64,000 bases of DNA from Brevibacillus composti (GCF_016406105.1 NZ_CP066308.1:4314501-4378500), one strand, 5' to 3'; counted from the first letter of the stretch, positions 1-8,985 are shown. Program-made: numbers and translations. Notes: a model not told the origin generated them from the letters alone.

Positions 1-401
1 GTCAGCTCGGGCGAGAGCCAGTCGGTGATGTACGGCTCCAGAATGCTCCTGTTTTGCAGGACGCCGCCAATCTCCGGGTTGGACAACAGGACGAATTCGG
101 TGACCGGGTCGAGGCCGATGCCCTTGTATTTCTTGTTGCGGTCATGCTCATTGGTTTCAAAGGCGAGGAATTCGATATTGTCCGGCTTTTCCTTGCGCTT
201 TTTGGAAAGCGGGTCGACGGGCAGCTTGAAGCGGCGGTTCACCTGATACTTCAGGCGGAGCAGCGCGTCGATCCCCGTGCCGCCAAGGCCGATGACGAGC
301 ATCGGATTGTCGATGGTATCGACGCGGATCTTGTCACTGACAATCCCGCCGCCGAGCGATACGTCCAATTGCTGAATATGTTCTCTGACGACTGCTTTCA
401 T
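1..401 (-). CDS. Tubulin/FtsZ-like protein, partial (C-terminus beyond window)
   Basis: Only the first 133 codons are inside the window; the gene runs off the left edge. The start at 401 follows a good AGGAG site, which overlaps the stop of the VWA gene upstream, so the two form an operon. Residues about 34-50 read MLVIGLGGTGIDALLRL, the glycine-rich first nucleotide loop seen in tubulin/FtsZ-superfamily proteins, followed by a basic stretch and a strand (IEFLAFETNEHD) as in the tubulin-like PF13809 group. The diagnostic GGGTGSG loop would lie outside the window and cannot be checked. By family knowledge it is a cytosolic GTP-binding, possibly filament-forming protein. The link with VWA and membrane proteins suggests an envelope or membrane-remodelling role (inference). 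Confidence 0.72.
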   Translation of the reverse strand, partial: MKAVVREHIQQLDVSLGGGIVSDKIRVDTIDNPMLVIGLGGTGIDALLRLKYQVNRRFKLPVDPLSKKRKEKPDNIEFLAFETNEHDRNKKYKGIGLDPVTEFVLLSNPEIGGVLQNRSILEPYITDWLSPEL

Positions 402-413
402 CTTCGATCACTC

Positions 414-2207
414 CTACACGATGTAGTCTACATAGACGGACTTGTTGACGCTGGTCAGGGAAATCTTGATGCGGTCATTCTTTTTCAGCTCCCGCCCCTT
501 GCTGGCGTCCAGGACGCGGCCGGCCTTTTCCACCCGGCAGCCGGAGCGGTTTTCCAAGACGAGGGTGTCGTTTTTCCCGGGGAAAAAGAGGACCTTGTCC
601 GTCTCCTGGAACTCGGGTGCGAGCTGCAAGAGCTGATGCAGCTTCACCTTTCCTTTGAAGGCATTCAGCTTTTTATACTGCGGATGGGATTTCTCCCCGG
701 TATCCTCGTCGACGATCTCGATGGCGATCTGGCCGGTGAAGCCCTTGTTTGCCTTTTTCCAGGCGGACAGGAGAGCGAGGGCCCCAGCGGCGACGAGAAT
801 CAGGCCAGCCGTACCGATGATGACCGGCAGCCAGGGAAATGGTCTGTCGTCCTCGGCTGCGGGCGCTCCGGCGGGCGGCTGGGACGCACTTCCGCCAGCT
901 CCCTGGGAAGCGTCTATCGTCACCGGCTTCGTCTCCCGGTAAAAGCTGGTCTCCTCCGCCTTTACCTTCAGCTCGTACTGTTTGGCGTCCGGGACGGTGA
1001 AGCTGCCTTCAAAGCCGCTGCCCGTATTGGCCAGCTCCAGCTCGCTGGTCTGCTGGCTTCCCAGTTCGCGGACGATCAGCTTGGCCTTCATTTTTTTGTA
1101 GAGATCGGGGCTGACCGCTTGCTGTCCGGCCGTGACCAGCGCCGCTTTGATCGGGATGATATCCCCTTTTTTGTAAGGCTGCGCGGCAATCGGCTCCATC
1201 TCCAGCAGGACGTCGTAATTGAATATCAGGTTCATCGCGATCTTGTCCCGGTCCGCTCCTTTTACCTGCAGCTTCCACTCGCCCTGGGCCGGCTGGATCA
1301 TCTTCACCATCGTATAGGCGCGGGAGCGGGACAGCAGGATATCTGCGGACGGGATGGCCGCTTCCTTGCCGGAGGGATCGATCAGCTTCAGCTCGACTGC
1401 TTGGCCCGATGTGATCGAAATATTGGCTTCCAGCACGCTGCTGTTCGGGATGGAGAGCGGCACCTCCTGGAACTGCCCGTTTGAAGTGAAATTTTTCAAC
1501 GGAACTACCTTAACTTTTGAATGGTTGGCAAAAATTTCGCTTAAAATCTGCGGCAGCTTGTCAGCCGTGCTCGTCTCGAAAAACAGGCCGCCTGTCTCTG
1601 CGGCGATCTGCTGCAAAGGTGTCCGGTTGAGCTGGCCGTCCGCATTCAGTCCGATCGTGTAGACAGGATACCCTTTGGCTTTGGCCTTTTTGACCGCTTC
1701 GTCCAGGTCTTGGTCTGACTTCTGCTGGGTGCGTCCGGTGGCGGGATTGAGATAGTTGTTGCCGTCGGCCAAGAGTACGATGATCGGCGAGTGGGCCGGG
1801 TCATGCCCGTCCTCCAGGATTTTGATCGCCTCGCTCACCCCGACCGCGATATCGGTGTACGCTCCTTTTTGCAGGCTGTCGATGAAGGCCTTGATGTCCT
1901 TCTTGTCCTGCTCGGCATTGACGCCCATGAGCGCTTTTTCCCGCTCGATTTTATCCGTGTAGGCGACCACTCCGATTTTGTTGCCCTGTGCCGACGTCAT
2001 GTCGACGAACATCTTCATCGCTTCCAGGCTGACGCCGTTTTTATCGCTTTGGGACATGGAGTTGCTGACGTCGACGACCAGCACGGCGTCCATTTTGTCA
2101 GCCCCTGAGGCTGTCTGGGCAAAGGCTGCCGTTTCCCCGGACATGAACATTCCCAGCAGAAGAATCAGACAAAGGATGTATCGAAAGAGTGCGGGTAAAC
2201 GTATCAT
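414..2207 (-). CDS. Secreted, membrane-anchored VWA-domain protein
   Basis: 597 aa. A signal peptide (about 1-30, ending near AFAQ) leads into a von Willebrand A domain (about 38-225) with an intact MIDAS start, DVSNSMS, for divalent metal binding. Two beta-rich segments follow (about 235-430). A proline-rich linker and one transmembrane helix (about 458-482) come next. The last 110 residues are cytosolic, beta-rich and end in KSVYVDYIV; no family is assigned. This topology exposes the VWA domain outside and the tail inside, where the tubulin-like neighbour would be. GGAGG precedes the ATG at 2207. The next gene begins only 13 bp beyond the stop, so co-transcription is likely. The ligand is unknown. 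Confidence 0.82.
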   Translation of the reverse strand: MIRLPALFRYILCLILLLGMFMSGETAAFAQTASGADKMDAVLVVDVSNSMSQSDKNGVSLEAMKMFVDMTSAQGNKIGVVAYTDKIEREKALMGVNAEQDKKDIKAFIDSLQKGAYTDIAVGVSEAIKILEDGHDPAHSPIIVLLADGNNYLNPATGRTQQKSDQDLDEAVKKAKAKGYPVYTIGLNADGQLNRTPLQQIAAETGGLFFETSTADKLPQILSEIFANHSKVKVVPLKNFTSNGQFQEVPLSIPNSSVLEANISITSGQAVELKLIDPSGKEAAIPSADILLSRSRAYTMVKMIQPAQGEWKLQVKGADRDKIAMNLIFNYDVLLEMEPIAAQPYKKGDIIPIKAALVTAGQQAVSPDLYKKMKAKLIVRELGSQQTSELELANTGSGFEGSFTVPDAKQYELKVKAEETSFYRETKPVTIDASQGAGGSASQPPAGAPAAEDDRPFPWLPVIIGTAGLILVAAGALALLSAWKKANKGFTGQIAIEIVDEDTGEKSHPQYKKLNAFKGKVKLHQLLQLAPEFQETDKVLFFPGKNDTLVLENRSGCRVEKAGRVLDASKGRELKKNDRIKISLTSVNKSVYVDYIV

Positions 2208-2417
2208 CTGTAAGAACCTCCGCTTATGTAGATATTTGTCGAATCGAATAGGTCGGAAGATTTTGAATGAATTGCAAACAAACCAAGATTATAACAATAT
2301 TACCATTATATTCTACATGAATCTGAAACAAAAAGAATCTCGCGGCCTCTATAACGTAATACGGGCCACTTCTTTTTTTGTTACATCATCCGACAAACCA
2401 AGTGGGGAGAATGCTCG

Positions 2418-2621
2418 ATGCTCACGTACTATATCCTTGCCGTAGTCCTGCTGATGCTGGTGATTCGGTACATCGTCCTTTTGATGCACAAGCGGCGAAA
2501 TGTGTCGGAGATGGAGATTGATCGGCAGTTACTTACTTTGCTACACGACGAGAGGGGTTCCAATGAGAAAAAAGCTGGGAGTCCAGTTCCGCAAAAGTCC
2601 GAAAACGACGTACGCCTTTGA
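2418..2621 (+). CDS. Small single-pass membrane protein (67 aa)
   Basis: Begins divergently from the VWA gene with TGGGGAGA nine bases ahead of the ATG. Residues about 4-24 (YYILAVVLLMLVIRYIVLLM) form a transmembrane helix followed by a basic KRR stop-transfer signal and a short charged cytosolic tail. The 3' end overlaps the next gene by 59 bp in another frame, which is unusual and lowers confidence. If real, it is the first gene of the divergent membrane-protein set. No family is recognised; it may be a small assembly or regulatory subunit. Confidence 0.5.
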   Translation: MLTYYILAVVLLMLVIRYIVLLMHKRRNVSEMEIDRQLLTLLHDERGSNEKKAGSPVPQKSENDVRL

Positions 2622-3501
2622 ACGCTTGCGCTGCTGCAAGCACTGCCACTCGTATACCGTGCTCTGGCATGAGGAGTGCGATGTCTGCGGCAAAAGCCGC
2701 TTTCTCACCCTGCGTCAGCTCTCCCATGTCCTGACCCGCCACCGCTTTCAGAAACAACTGCTGATCCTGGGGCTGCTGATCTGTGTCGCGATCCTCAGTG
2801 CTGATACAGTCAGACAGCTGGCGGCCGCAGGGATCGGGGGCGTGCTGGCCCTCCTGGTCGCTCTATGGATGCAAAAAAAGTATGGCGTCTATGAGAGAAA
2901 CGGCCATTTTCTGCGCTTCCTCCCCAGGGAAGCAGACAAGATCAAAAACGGGCTGAAGCGAAATGCCGTCGAGGTAAACGAGGATGTGGAGGCGGAGCGG
3001 TACAAGGAGGCCTACGAAAAAATGCGGGAAGTGGGCTTCCTACTCGATTCCGATTCGGTCAAGCAGTGTCAAATCATGCTGCTGGGCCGCTTCGTTCTGC
3101 GCAAGGATATGGAGCTGGAGCTGGCTTCGCTCATCCCCTCCCGCTACGACCGGGATTTCGTGGAGTATCTGCATGACGTGCTGAAGGTGCAGCCCTGGCT
3201 CTTGAAGAAAGCGGTGATCGACTACGTCATCCGCTACAAGGGAAATATCCTGCTGGAGGAAGACGGTCAGCGGGTGCTGGGCCTGGTGGCGGGCTGCGCC
3301 CTGCGCATGAAGTCGTACGTGGTGCAATACCAGGAGTTTATCCGGGAGTCGCTGGAGTACATGCCCCGCGAGCGTCTGCTCCGCCTCGCCCAGCTGCTGA
3401 AGGCCCATCCCCAAGAGGATTGGGCTCCTCTCTATGAAGCTGCGGCGAGACTGATCGAGACCCGCTACTCGTTCGATCCCGAGTTCAAAGGCGTGCTGTG
3501 A
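2563..3501 (+). CDS. Zinc-ribbon membrane protein of unknown function
   Basis: 312 aa from the ATG at 2563, chosen because GAGAGGGG lies just upstream; an earlier in-frame ATG at 2500 has no such site. An N-terminal cytosolic segment carries a four-cysteine cluster (CCKHC at about 23-27, then CDVCG), typical of a zinc ribbon. Two hydrophobic helices follow (about 65-85 and 87-105). The remaining 200 residues are alpha-helical and charged, and resemble no enzyme I recognise. The stop overlaps the translation signal of the following SH3-tailed gene, so the two are translationally coupled. Together with the VWA and tubulin-like genes on the other side of the shared promoter region it probably forms one functional locus. 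Confidence 0.8.
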   Translation: MRKKLGVQFRKSPKTTYAFERLRCCKHCHSYTVLWHEECDVCGKSRFLTLRQLSHVLTRHRFQKQLLILGLLICVAILSADTVRQLAAAGIGGVLALLVALWMQKKYGVYERNGHFLRFLPREADKIKNGLKRNAVEVNEDVEAERYKEAYEKMREVGFLLDSDSVKQCQIMLLGRFVLRKDMELELASLIPSRYDRDFVEYLHDVLKVQPWLLKKAVIDYVIRYKGNILLEEDGQRVLGLVAGCALRMKSYVVQYQEFIRESLEYMPRERLLRLAQLLKAHPQEDWAPLYEAAARLIETRYSFDPEFKGVL

Positions 3502-3515
3502 AGGAGTATGGTGGC

Positions 3516-5357
3516 ATGATTGTCTCTTCCTATCGAAAATCTCTCTGGGTGCTGCGCGTCCTTTCTCTGGTATTTGCGATTGCGATGGCCGCCGTCTTCT
3601 GGAAACTGGGCCAGACGGTGCACAAGATCAGCTTGTATGACCGGGCGCTGGCCTATTACCGGGACGACAACCTGCTGCTGGCCGAAGAGACCTTTTCCCG
3701 CGCGGAGGCGATCTCTGCCATCCGCTATGGGGACGAGGCATGGAGCCGCTCCATGTCTGCCCTGACCGCCATACGCGCGGAGCTGGAGTCCTTAGCGGCT
3801 CAGGCCGAGGCTGCCAGCCGGGAACAGGATCATGCCCGGATGCTGGCCGTCTATGAGCGCTATCGCACGCTGGCGGGGAACTATGCTTCGCCCGGCGGTC
3901 TCGATGCCTCTTTCTTCCGGCAGACCGCCCAACGGCTCGCGCTGGGGAAACAGGTAGACGATTATTTTCAGCGGGCAAAGGACGGGGCGAGGCGGACACT
4001 TGAAACCAATCTGGCGCAAAAGAGTTTTCACGACGACAGCTTTGTCGCCACGCTCGTCCTGATCCCGGACGAATACTATGGAGGGGCAGAGAACAAACAG
4101 CGGGAATTGTCCCGTCTCTTGCGCGCATACGACCGGGAGAAATTTCGCGCTTCTACCGGCACGGGAACGTTTTCCGAAGTCGTCGCCCGCACGGCCGACA
4201 GCCTACGCGCCTATAAGCGGCTGAACATCGAAGCCGAATGGCTGACCAGCCTTTTGGAAAGCTACGCGGAAAAAGAAATCCGCACAGCCGTCAGACAAGA
4301 CGACCTGGCTGTTTTCATCGCGCTCGCCAAGGCCTATCGGCAGATCGAGGATGTGCTTCCTCCTGAGTCGGAAGCGCTGGACGAGATCGAAAGCCACCTG
4401 CAAGCCCGGTTGCGCCAGGCGGAACGGTACATCGCCGCCGGCCAGTATGAAAAGGCGATCGAACTGTACCGGCAGATCGGCCCGCTCCAGAATACTTCCG
4501 CGCTGATTGCCGAAGCGGAAAGCCGCTGGAGCGAGGATGACCCCGCCCGCTTGCTGGCGGAAAAACATCCGGACAACACCTACCGATTCGTTTTGACCGG
4601 AGAACAGCTCTGGGGTACGCAGGCTTACGCCATCGGATTGACCCAGGGCGATCAGCCCGAGCTGCATCTCGCCGGCAAAATGGCGGACGGCACCGTCGTC
4701 TACCTGGAGCGAGCGGTCAGCTCCGGCCGCAAGCCGCTCCGGCTCACTCTCTCCGACATCCGAGGCATCAAAAAAGCCCCGCTGATACTGCTGGAGGCAG
4801 AGGGGACGGAGCGCACGCATCTGTATTCGGGATTCATTCCGGACATGGAACGATCCTCACTCGTCAAAGGATTCGAGATCGAGGCGGAAGGGTTTCAAGC
4901 CGAGAATCCGGAGGAGATCATCCTCACGCATCCGACTGGAGACGGGGAAAATGAGGTCGCCTCGTTCCGGCTGGAGGAAAAGGGGCTCGTCTACACGGGA
5001 AAAATAGAGGACTATCTGCCGGAAGGGGCAGACGAGGCGGATACGCCTCCAGTTGAGGAAGGCATGGAGACTCCGGGTGGAGCGCCCCCGGATATTGCAC
5101 CCCCGACTGCGACGGAGCGCACGGGGCAGGATCAACACCGGGAGCCGGGTACGGGTACACATCAGGAAGAATCGGGAGCGCCGCCCGACATCGCTGGCGC
5201 AGCGGCCCCGATCACGCTCTACGCGGGACCGGGCGAGCAGTACGGACAGATCGGGGATCTCCCCGCAAAGGCAGCCGTCGAGGTGCTGGCGGAGGCGGAC
5301 GGGTGGTATCAGATCTCCTACCAAGGCAAGAAGGGCTGGATCAATCGGATGCCGTAG
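3516..5357 (+). CDS. Membrane-anchored helical-repeat protein with C-terminal SH3 domain
   Basis: 613 aa. The ATG at 3516 follows AAGGAG by nine bases; the in-frame GTG at 3498 has no ribosome site. A single N-terminal transmembrane helix (about 11-33) anchors a largely extracellular protein. Helical, TPR-like segments (about 35-345, for example AERYIAAGQYEKAIELYRQI) are followed by a beta-rich region, then a low-complexity acidic and proline-rich linker (about 490-560). A bacterial SH3 domain closes the protein (LYAGPGEQYGQIGDLPAK to GKKGWINRMP). SH3b domains commonly bind peptidoglycan or metals, so wall attachment is likely. The 3' end overlaps convergent recQ by 17 bp. It forms an operon with the zinc-ribbon membrane protein. 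Confidence 0.82.
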   Translation: MIVSSYRKSLWVLRVLSLVFAIAMAAVFWKLGQTVHKISLYDRALAYYRDDNLLLAEETFSRAEAISAIRYGDEAWSRSMSALTAIRAELESLAAQAEAASREQDHARMLAVYERYRTLAGNYASPGGLDASFFRQTAQRLALGKQVDDYFQRAKDGARRTLETNLAQKSFHDDSFVATLVLIPDEYYGGAENKQRELSRLLRAYDREKFRASTGTGTFSEVVARTADSLRAYKRLNIEAEWLTSLLESYAEKEIRTAVRQDDLAVFIALAKAYRQIEDVLPPESEALDEIESHLQARLRQAERYIAAGQYEKAIELYRQIGPLQNTSALIAEAESRWSEDDPARLLAEKHPDNTYRFVLTGEQLWGTQAYAIGLTQGDQPELHLAGKMADGTVVYLERAVSSGRKPLRLTLSDIRGIKKAPLILLEAEGTERTHLYSGFIPDMERSSLVKGFEIEAEGFQAENPEEIILTHPTGDGENEVASFRLEEKGLVYTGKIEDYLPEGADEADTPPVEEGMETPGGAPPDIAPPTATERTGQDQHREPGTGTHQEESGAPPDIAGAAAPITLYAGPGEQYGQIGDLPAKAAVEVLAEADGWYQISYQGKKGWINRMP

Positions 5358-7143
5358 CGGCCCCTTCTTTCTTCTGCAGGTATTCCTGCACGCAAGCGAG
5401 AAAATAGGATCCGTATTTCTCAAACTTGGCCGCCCCGATCCCTTTGATCGTCAACATGGTTTCCTTGTCTGTCGGGCATATCTGGCTCAGCTCTTTGAGC
5501 GTGCTGTCGTGGAAGATGACATACGGCGGCACGCCTTCTTTTTGCGACAGCTCTTTGCGCAGCTGTCTCAGCCGCTCGAACAGCTCGTCATCCTCCTCCC
5601 GCTTGATTGGCCGGATCAGCACCTTTTGCCATACCTGCTCCTCCCCTTTTAATACAGGGAGTGCCCGGTCCCCCAGCGCGAGGATCGGGTATTTGTTTTC
5701 GGTGACCCGCAGATAGCCCTCGGCGATAAACAGCTCGATCAAATCGACAATCTGTTTTTCGGTGTAATCGCTCATCAGACCGTACGTGGGCAGCTTGTCA
5801 AAGCCGAATTCCAGCACCTTTTTATTGCGGGAGCCTTTCAGCACCTGAGCGACCAGCGAGGCTCCGTAGCGCTCCCGCATCCTTTTGACGCAGGAGAAGA
5901 CCTTTTGCGCCTCCAGGGTGATATCAGCCAGCTCCGCTTCATTGGTGCAATTGCCGCAGCGGCCGCACTCCCCGGCGGCGTGGTCCCCAAAATACTGCAC
6001 GATATACTGCTGCAGGCAGCGCGGTGTCCGGCAGTAATCGATCATCGCGTACAGCTTTTTGTACTCATGCTCCCGGCGCTCGGCTCCCTGCTGGTTCTGC
6101 TCGATAAAAAACATCTGGGTCTGGATATCCTGCGAATGAAACAGCAGGATGCACTCGCTCGGCTCCCCGTCGCGTCCGGCCCGTCCCGCTTCCTGGTAAT
6201 AGGCTTCCAGATTTTTTGGGAGGCTGTAGTGAATCACGTAGCGGACGTTGGACTTGTCGATGCCCATCCCGAACGCATTGGTCGCAAACATCACGCGGGC
6301 ATCGTCATAGAGAAAGGCCTCCTGATTGCGCGCCCGCTCCGCCTCCGACAGCCCGGCATGGTAGCGGGTGACGGAAAAGCCCCGCTCCTGAAAGTAATCG
6401 TACAAGGCATCCACGTCTTTTCGCGTAGCGGCGTAGACGATGCCCGCCTGCTCGCGGCGCGCCTCCAGATAGTCGCGGATAAACCGGCGCCTGTCCTCCC
6501 CTTTGCGGACGGAGAGATGAAGATTATCCCGGCCGAAGCCGCTGATGTAGATGCGCTCGTCCTGCAGGCTGAGCAGACGCTGAATATCTGCTGTGACCTC
6601 CGGTGTGGCGGTGGCGGTCAGGGCCGCGATGACAGGCCGCTTTGGCAGGGATTGGATGAACCGGGAGATGGCCAGATAGCTGGGACGGAAATCATGCCCC
6701 CACTGCGAGACGCAATGTGCCTCGTCGACGGCTACCATCGCGATAGGCAGCTCGCTCACGAGCGCCATAAAACTGTCCGTCTCCAGCCGCTCCGGGGCGA
6801 CATAGAGCAGCTTGTACACCCCTTCGCGGGCTTTTCTCATCCGCTCCCGCACCTCGGCGGCATCCAGCGTGCTATTGATCTCGGCGGCAGCGATCCCGGC
6901 GCTGGCCAGCGCATCCACCTGGTCCTTCATCAAGGAAATCAAGGGAGAAATGACTATCGTGACGCCGTCGAACAAAAGGGCGGGAATCTGGTAGCAGATC
7001 GACTTTCCGCCCCCGGTCGGCATGATGCCGAGCGTGTCGCATCCGGACAACAGGCTCTTCACGATTGTTTGTTGTCCAGGCCGAAAACTGGTGTAGCCAA
7101 AGTATGTCCGCAGCTTCTCCTCCGCTTTCTGCAACAATCCCAT
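5341..7143 (-). CDS. recQ: ATP-dependent DNA helicase RecQ
   Basis: 600 aa, normal for RecQ. Helicase motifs are in order: Q-motif region FRPGQ, Walker A TGGGKS (about 45-50), DEAH-type box DEAHC, motif III TATAT, and motif VI QEAGRAGRDGE. The zinc-binding subdomain has cysteines in CRTPRCLQQY and CGRCGNC. A winged-helix RQC region and an HRDC domain (from about 515) follow. RecQ unwinds 3'-5' at stalled forks and recombination intermediates. The start at 7143 (MGLLQKAEEKL) matches the family and has GGAAGG close upstream; an upstream in-frame ATG at 7170 lacks any site. The 3' end overlaps the convergent SH3-protein gene by 17 bp without a separate terminator. Confidence 0.96.
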   Translation of the reverse strand: MGLLQKAEEKLRTYFGYTSFRPGQQTIVKSLLSGCDTLGIMPTGGGKSICYQIPALLFDGVTIVISPLISLMKDQVDALASAGIAAAEINSTLDAAEVRERMRKAREGVYKLLYVAPERLETDSFMALVSELPIAMVAVDEAHCVSQWGHDFRPSYLAISRFIQSLPKRPVIAALTATATPEVTADIQRLLSLQDERIYISGFGRDNLHLSVRKGEDRRRFIRDYLEARREQAGIVYAATRKDVDALYDYFQERGFSVTRYHAGLSEAERARNQEAFLYDDARVMFATNAFGMGIDKSNVRYVIHYSLPKNLEAYYQEAGRAGRDGEPSECILLFHSQDIQTQMFFIEQNQQGAERREHEYKKLYAMIDYCRTPRCLQQYIVQYFGDHAAGECGRCGNCTNEAELADITLEAQKVFSCVKRMRERYGASLVAQVLKGSRNKKVLEFGFDKLPTYGLMSDYTEKQIVDLIELFIAEGYLRVTENKYPILALGDRALPVLKGEEQVWQKVLIRPIKREEDDELFERLRQLRKELSQKEGVPPYVIFHDSTLKELSQICPTDKETMLTIKGIGAAKFEKYGSYFLACVQEYLQKKEGAATASD

Positions 7144-7181
7144 CACCTTCCATCCCGTGATTCTGGTCAAAGCATTCGCGT

Positions 7182-7222
7182 AAAAAAGAATTCGAGCGCA
7201 TGCCCGAGGGCCGCTCTCGAAT
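7182..7222 (-). terminator. Rho-independent terminator of the MATE gene
   Basis: On the minus strand a seven-base stem ATTCGAG/CTCGAAT closes a long GC-rich loop and is followed by TTCTTTTTT. It lies about 60 bp past the MATE stop codon and separates that gene from recQ. Confidence 0.75.
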
Positions 7223-7280
7223 CACTTATGCCAGATCGGACTGGGACAAATCCAGTCCGTTTTGTCGATCTCCCCCGCGA

Positions 7281-8639
7281 TTAGCTCGCCATCTCTCTGA
7301 TCTTCCGTCTCTGCAGAGAGAGCAGGCGGACGAACAGGAAGATCGCGCCTGCGGCCAGACCTGCGATCAAGCCCACCCAATATCCAAAGGCGGCCATCGC
7401 AGTGTAATTGGCCAGGACATAGCCCAGCGGAAGTCCGATCACCCAATACGATACCAATGCGACGCCGAAGGTGACGGTCACATCCTTGTAGCCGCGCAGG
7501 ATCCCTTGAATCGGCGCAGCAACAGCATCAGACAGCATGAACAGGATCGAGTACATCAAGAAGTGCTGGGCGAGATCAAGCACGCCAGGGTCATTGGTAT
7601 AAAATCCGGCTACCTGCTCGGTAAAGAAAAACAGGCCGACTGCACACAAGGAGGCCATCACAAGCGCTCCGCCAATTCCCATGTAGCCGTATTGGCGAGC
7701 GTCCCGGTAACGCTGTGCTCCCACCTCGAATCCGACCACAATGGTCAGCGCCATCGAGATGCTCATCGGCACCATGTAGAGAAACGAAGCGAAGTTCATC
7801 GCCGCCTGGTGTGCGGCGATTGTGGTCGTGTTGAACTGGCTCATCAAGAGGGTGACGGCCGCGAAAATGCTCACTTCGAAAAAAATGGCAAATCCGATCG
7901 GAACCCCGAGCCTGAGCAGCTCCTTCCAGGAAGCGAGCGAGACGCGGAAGAACTTGCGGAAGATGCCGTATTCCGCAAATGGCTCTACGCGATGCACGAC
8001 ATAGAGGCTGATCAGGGTAATGATCCAGTAGGTAATGGCAGACGCAAGTCCGGCTCCGATGCCGCCCAGCCGGGGAAACCCGAGATAGCCGAAAATCAGC
8101 ACGTAATTCAGCGCTACGTTGATCGGCAGGGAAGCGAGCGTGATCACCATCGTCACTCGGGTCATGCCGAGCGCATCGATATAGCAGCGAATAACCGTAT
8201 AGAGAAACAGGGGAATGATCCCCAGCGAGATAGCGACCAGATAATAAAAGGCGATATGCCGCACCTCAGTCTCCAGACTCATCCCATTCAACACGGGACC
8301 CAAAGCGAGAGCTCCTACTATCACAACCCCCACGGCGATCACCACGGACAAGTACATCGCCTGCATGACGGTAAAGGGCACCTGATCCTTTCGCATCGCG
8401 CCCACCATCTGCGCAACCATCGGCGTGACAGCGAGCAGAATGCCTGTCAATCCGGCCTGAATCGGCGTCCACAAACTGGAGCCAATGGCCACTCCCGCCA
8501 AATCTACCGGACTCGCCTGGCCGGACATGACGGTATCAAAAAAAGTCATGCTGAACAGGGCCAGTTGGGTGACCAAAATCGGAAGCACGACCGTGAGAAA
8601 CTGACGGACTTTTTCTCCTAGCGAATACGTCTGGTACAT
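7281..8639 (-). CDS. MATE family multidrug/sodium antiporter
   Basis: 452 aa with twelve predicted transmembrane helices in two six-helix halves, the MATE fold. The N-terminal half begins VVLPILVTQLALFSMTFFDTVMSGQ, the usual first helix of this family. Such proteins export cationic drugs or metabolites using Na+ or H+ gradients; the substrate cannot be read from sequence. The ATG at 8639 is preferred because AAGGA sits about eleven bases upstream; an in-frame ATG four codons earlier (8651) has poorer spacing. The gene is transcribed alone and ends in its own terminator. Confidence 0.93.
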   Translation of the reverse strand: MYQTYSLGEKVRQFLTVVLPILVTQLALFSMTFFDTVMSGQASPVDLAGVAIGSSLWTPIQAGLTGILLAVTPMVAQMVGAMRKDQVPFTVMQAMYLSVVIAVGVVIVGALALGPVLNGMSLETEVRHIAFYYLVAISLGIIPLFLYTVIRCYIDALGMTRVTMVITLASLPINVALNYVLIFGYLGFPRLGGIGAGLASAITYWIITLISLYVVHRVEPFAEYGIFRKFFRVSLASWKELLRLGVPIGFAIFFEVSIFAAVTLLMSQFNTTTIAAHQAAMNFASFLYMVPMSISMALTIVVGFEVGAQRYRDARQYGYMGIGGALVMASLCAVGLFFFTEQVAGFYTNDPGVLDLAQHFLMYSILFMLSDAVAAPIQGILRGYKDVTVTFGVALVSYWVIGLPLGYVLANYTAMAAFGYWVGLIAGLAAGAIFLFVRLLSLQRRKIREMAS

Positions 8640-8752
8640 GGCTGGTAACATCCTTGCTCTACAGAATTTTGAAACATACTGAATGTTATTATAGGGAAAG
8701 GCGGGGGGAATAGCAAAGAAATGTGCGCCTGCCGCCCCCTGGTGGATAGAGG

Positions 8753-8804
8753 AAAAAAACGGGACCGCCTCCCTTTGTAGTCGTCTACTTCGGGGGCAGT
8801 CCCG
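8753..8804 (-). terminator. Rho-independent terminator (originally of a chemoreceptor gene)
   Basis: Minus-strand hairpin with CGGGAC/GTCCCG at its base, an extended GC-rich stem and a seven-base T run. It follows the chemoreceptor 3' remnant by about 70 bp, so it probably was that gene's terminator before the deletion at 8985. Confidence 0.8.
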
Positions 8805-8872
8805 CTTGATTTTCCTTTTTTACTGGCATGTTCCGCCCTCGGCTGGAGGCTTCCGTTTACCGGTGGCCATCT

Positions 8873-8985
8873 CTAGACCGTAAACCGCTGCATGGTCCGC
8901 TTCAGCTCATCGGCCAACCGATGCAGGGTCTCGATGGAAGAGCTGATCTCCTCATTGGTAGCGAGCTGCTCCTGAGCGGCGCCGG
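8873..8985 (-). pseudogene. 3' remnant of a methyl-accepting chemotaxis protein gene
   Basis: The last 37 codons of a chemoreceptor: AAQEQLATNEEISSSIETL, then a LADELKRTMQRF tail before the stop at 8873-8875. This is the usual C-terminal end of the receptor's return helix (compare the [12 protein letters not shown] tail of the receptor at 58613-60253). No sensor, HAMP or tip sequence remains. It abuts the lipoate ligase 5' fragment at 8985/8986 and is in a different frame from it, so no fusion protein is made. The most likely cause is a deletion joining two formerly separate genes; an assembly error is the alternative. Confidence 0.8.

Noticed and set aside
54-1484. 476-codon open frame antisense to the VWA gene
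   Set aside because: No ribosome site or family pattern; codon composition mirrors the opposite strand, where signal peptide, VWA and transmembrane features are clear.
2341-2380. ATAACGTAATACG near the divergent VWA promoter as another PaaX site
   Set aside because: Matches only part of one arm and is not near any aromatic-degradation gene.
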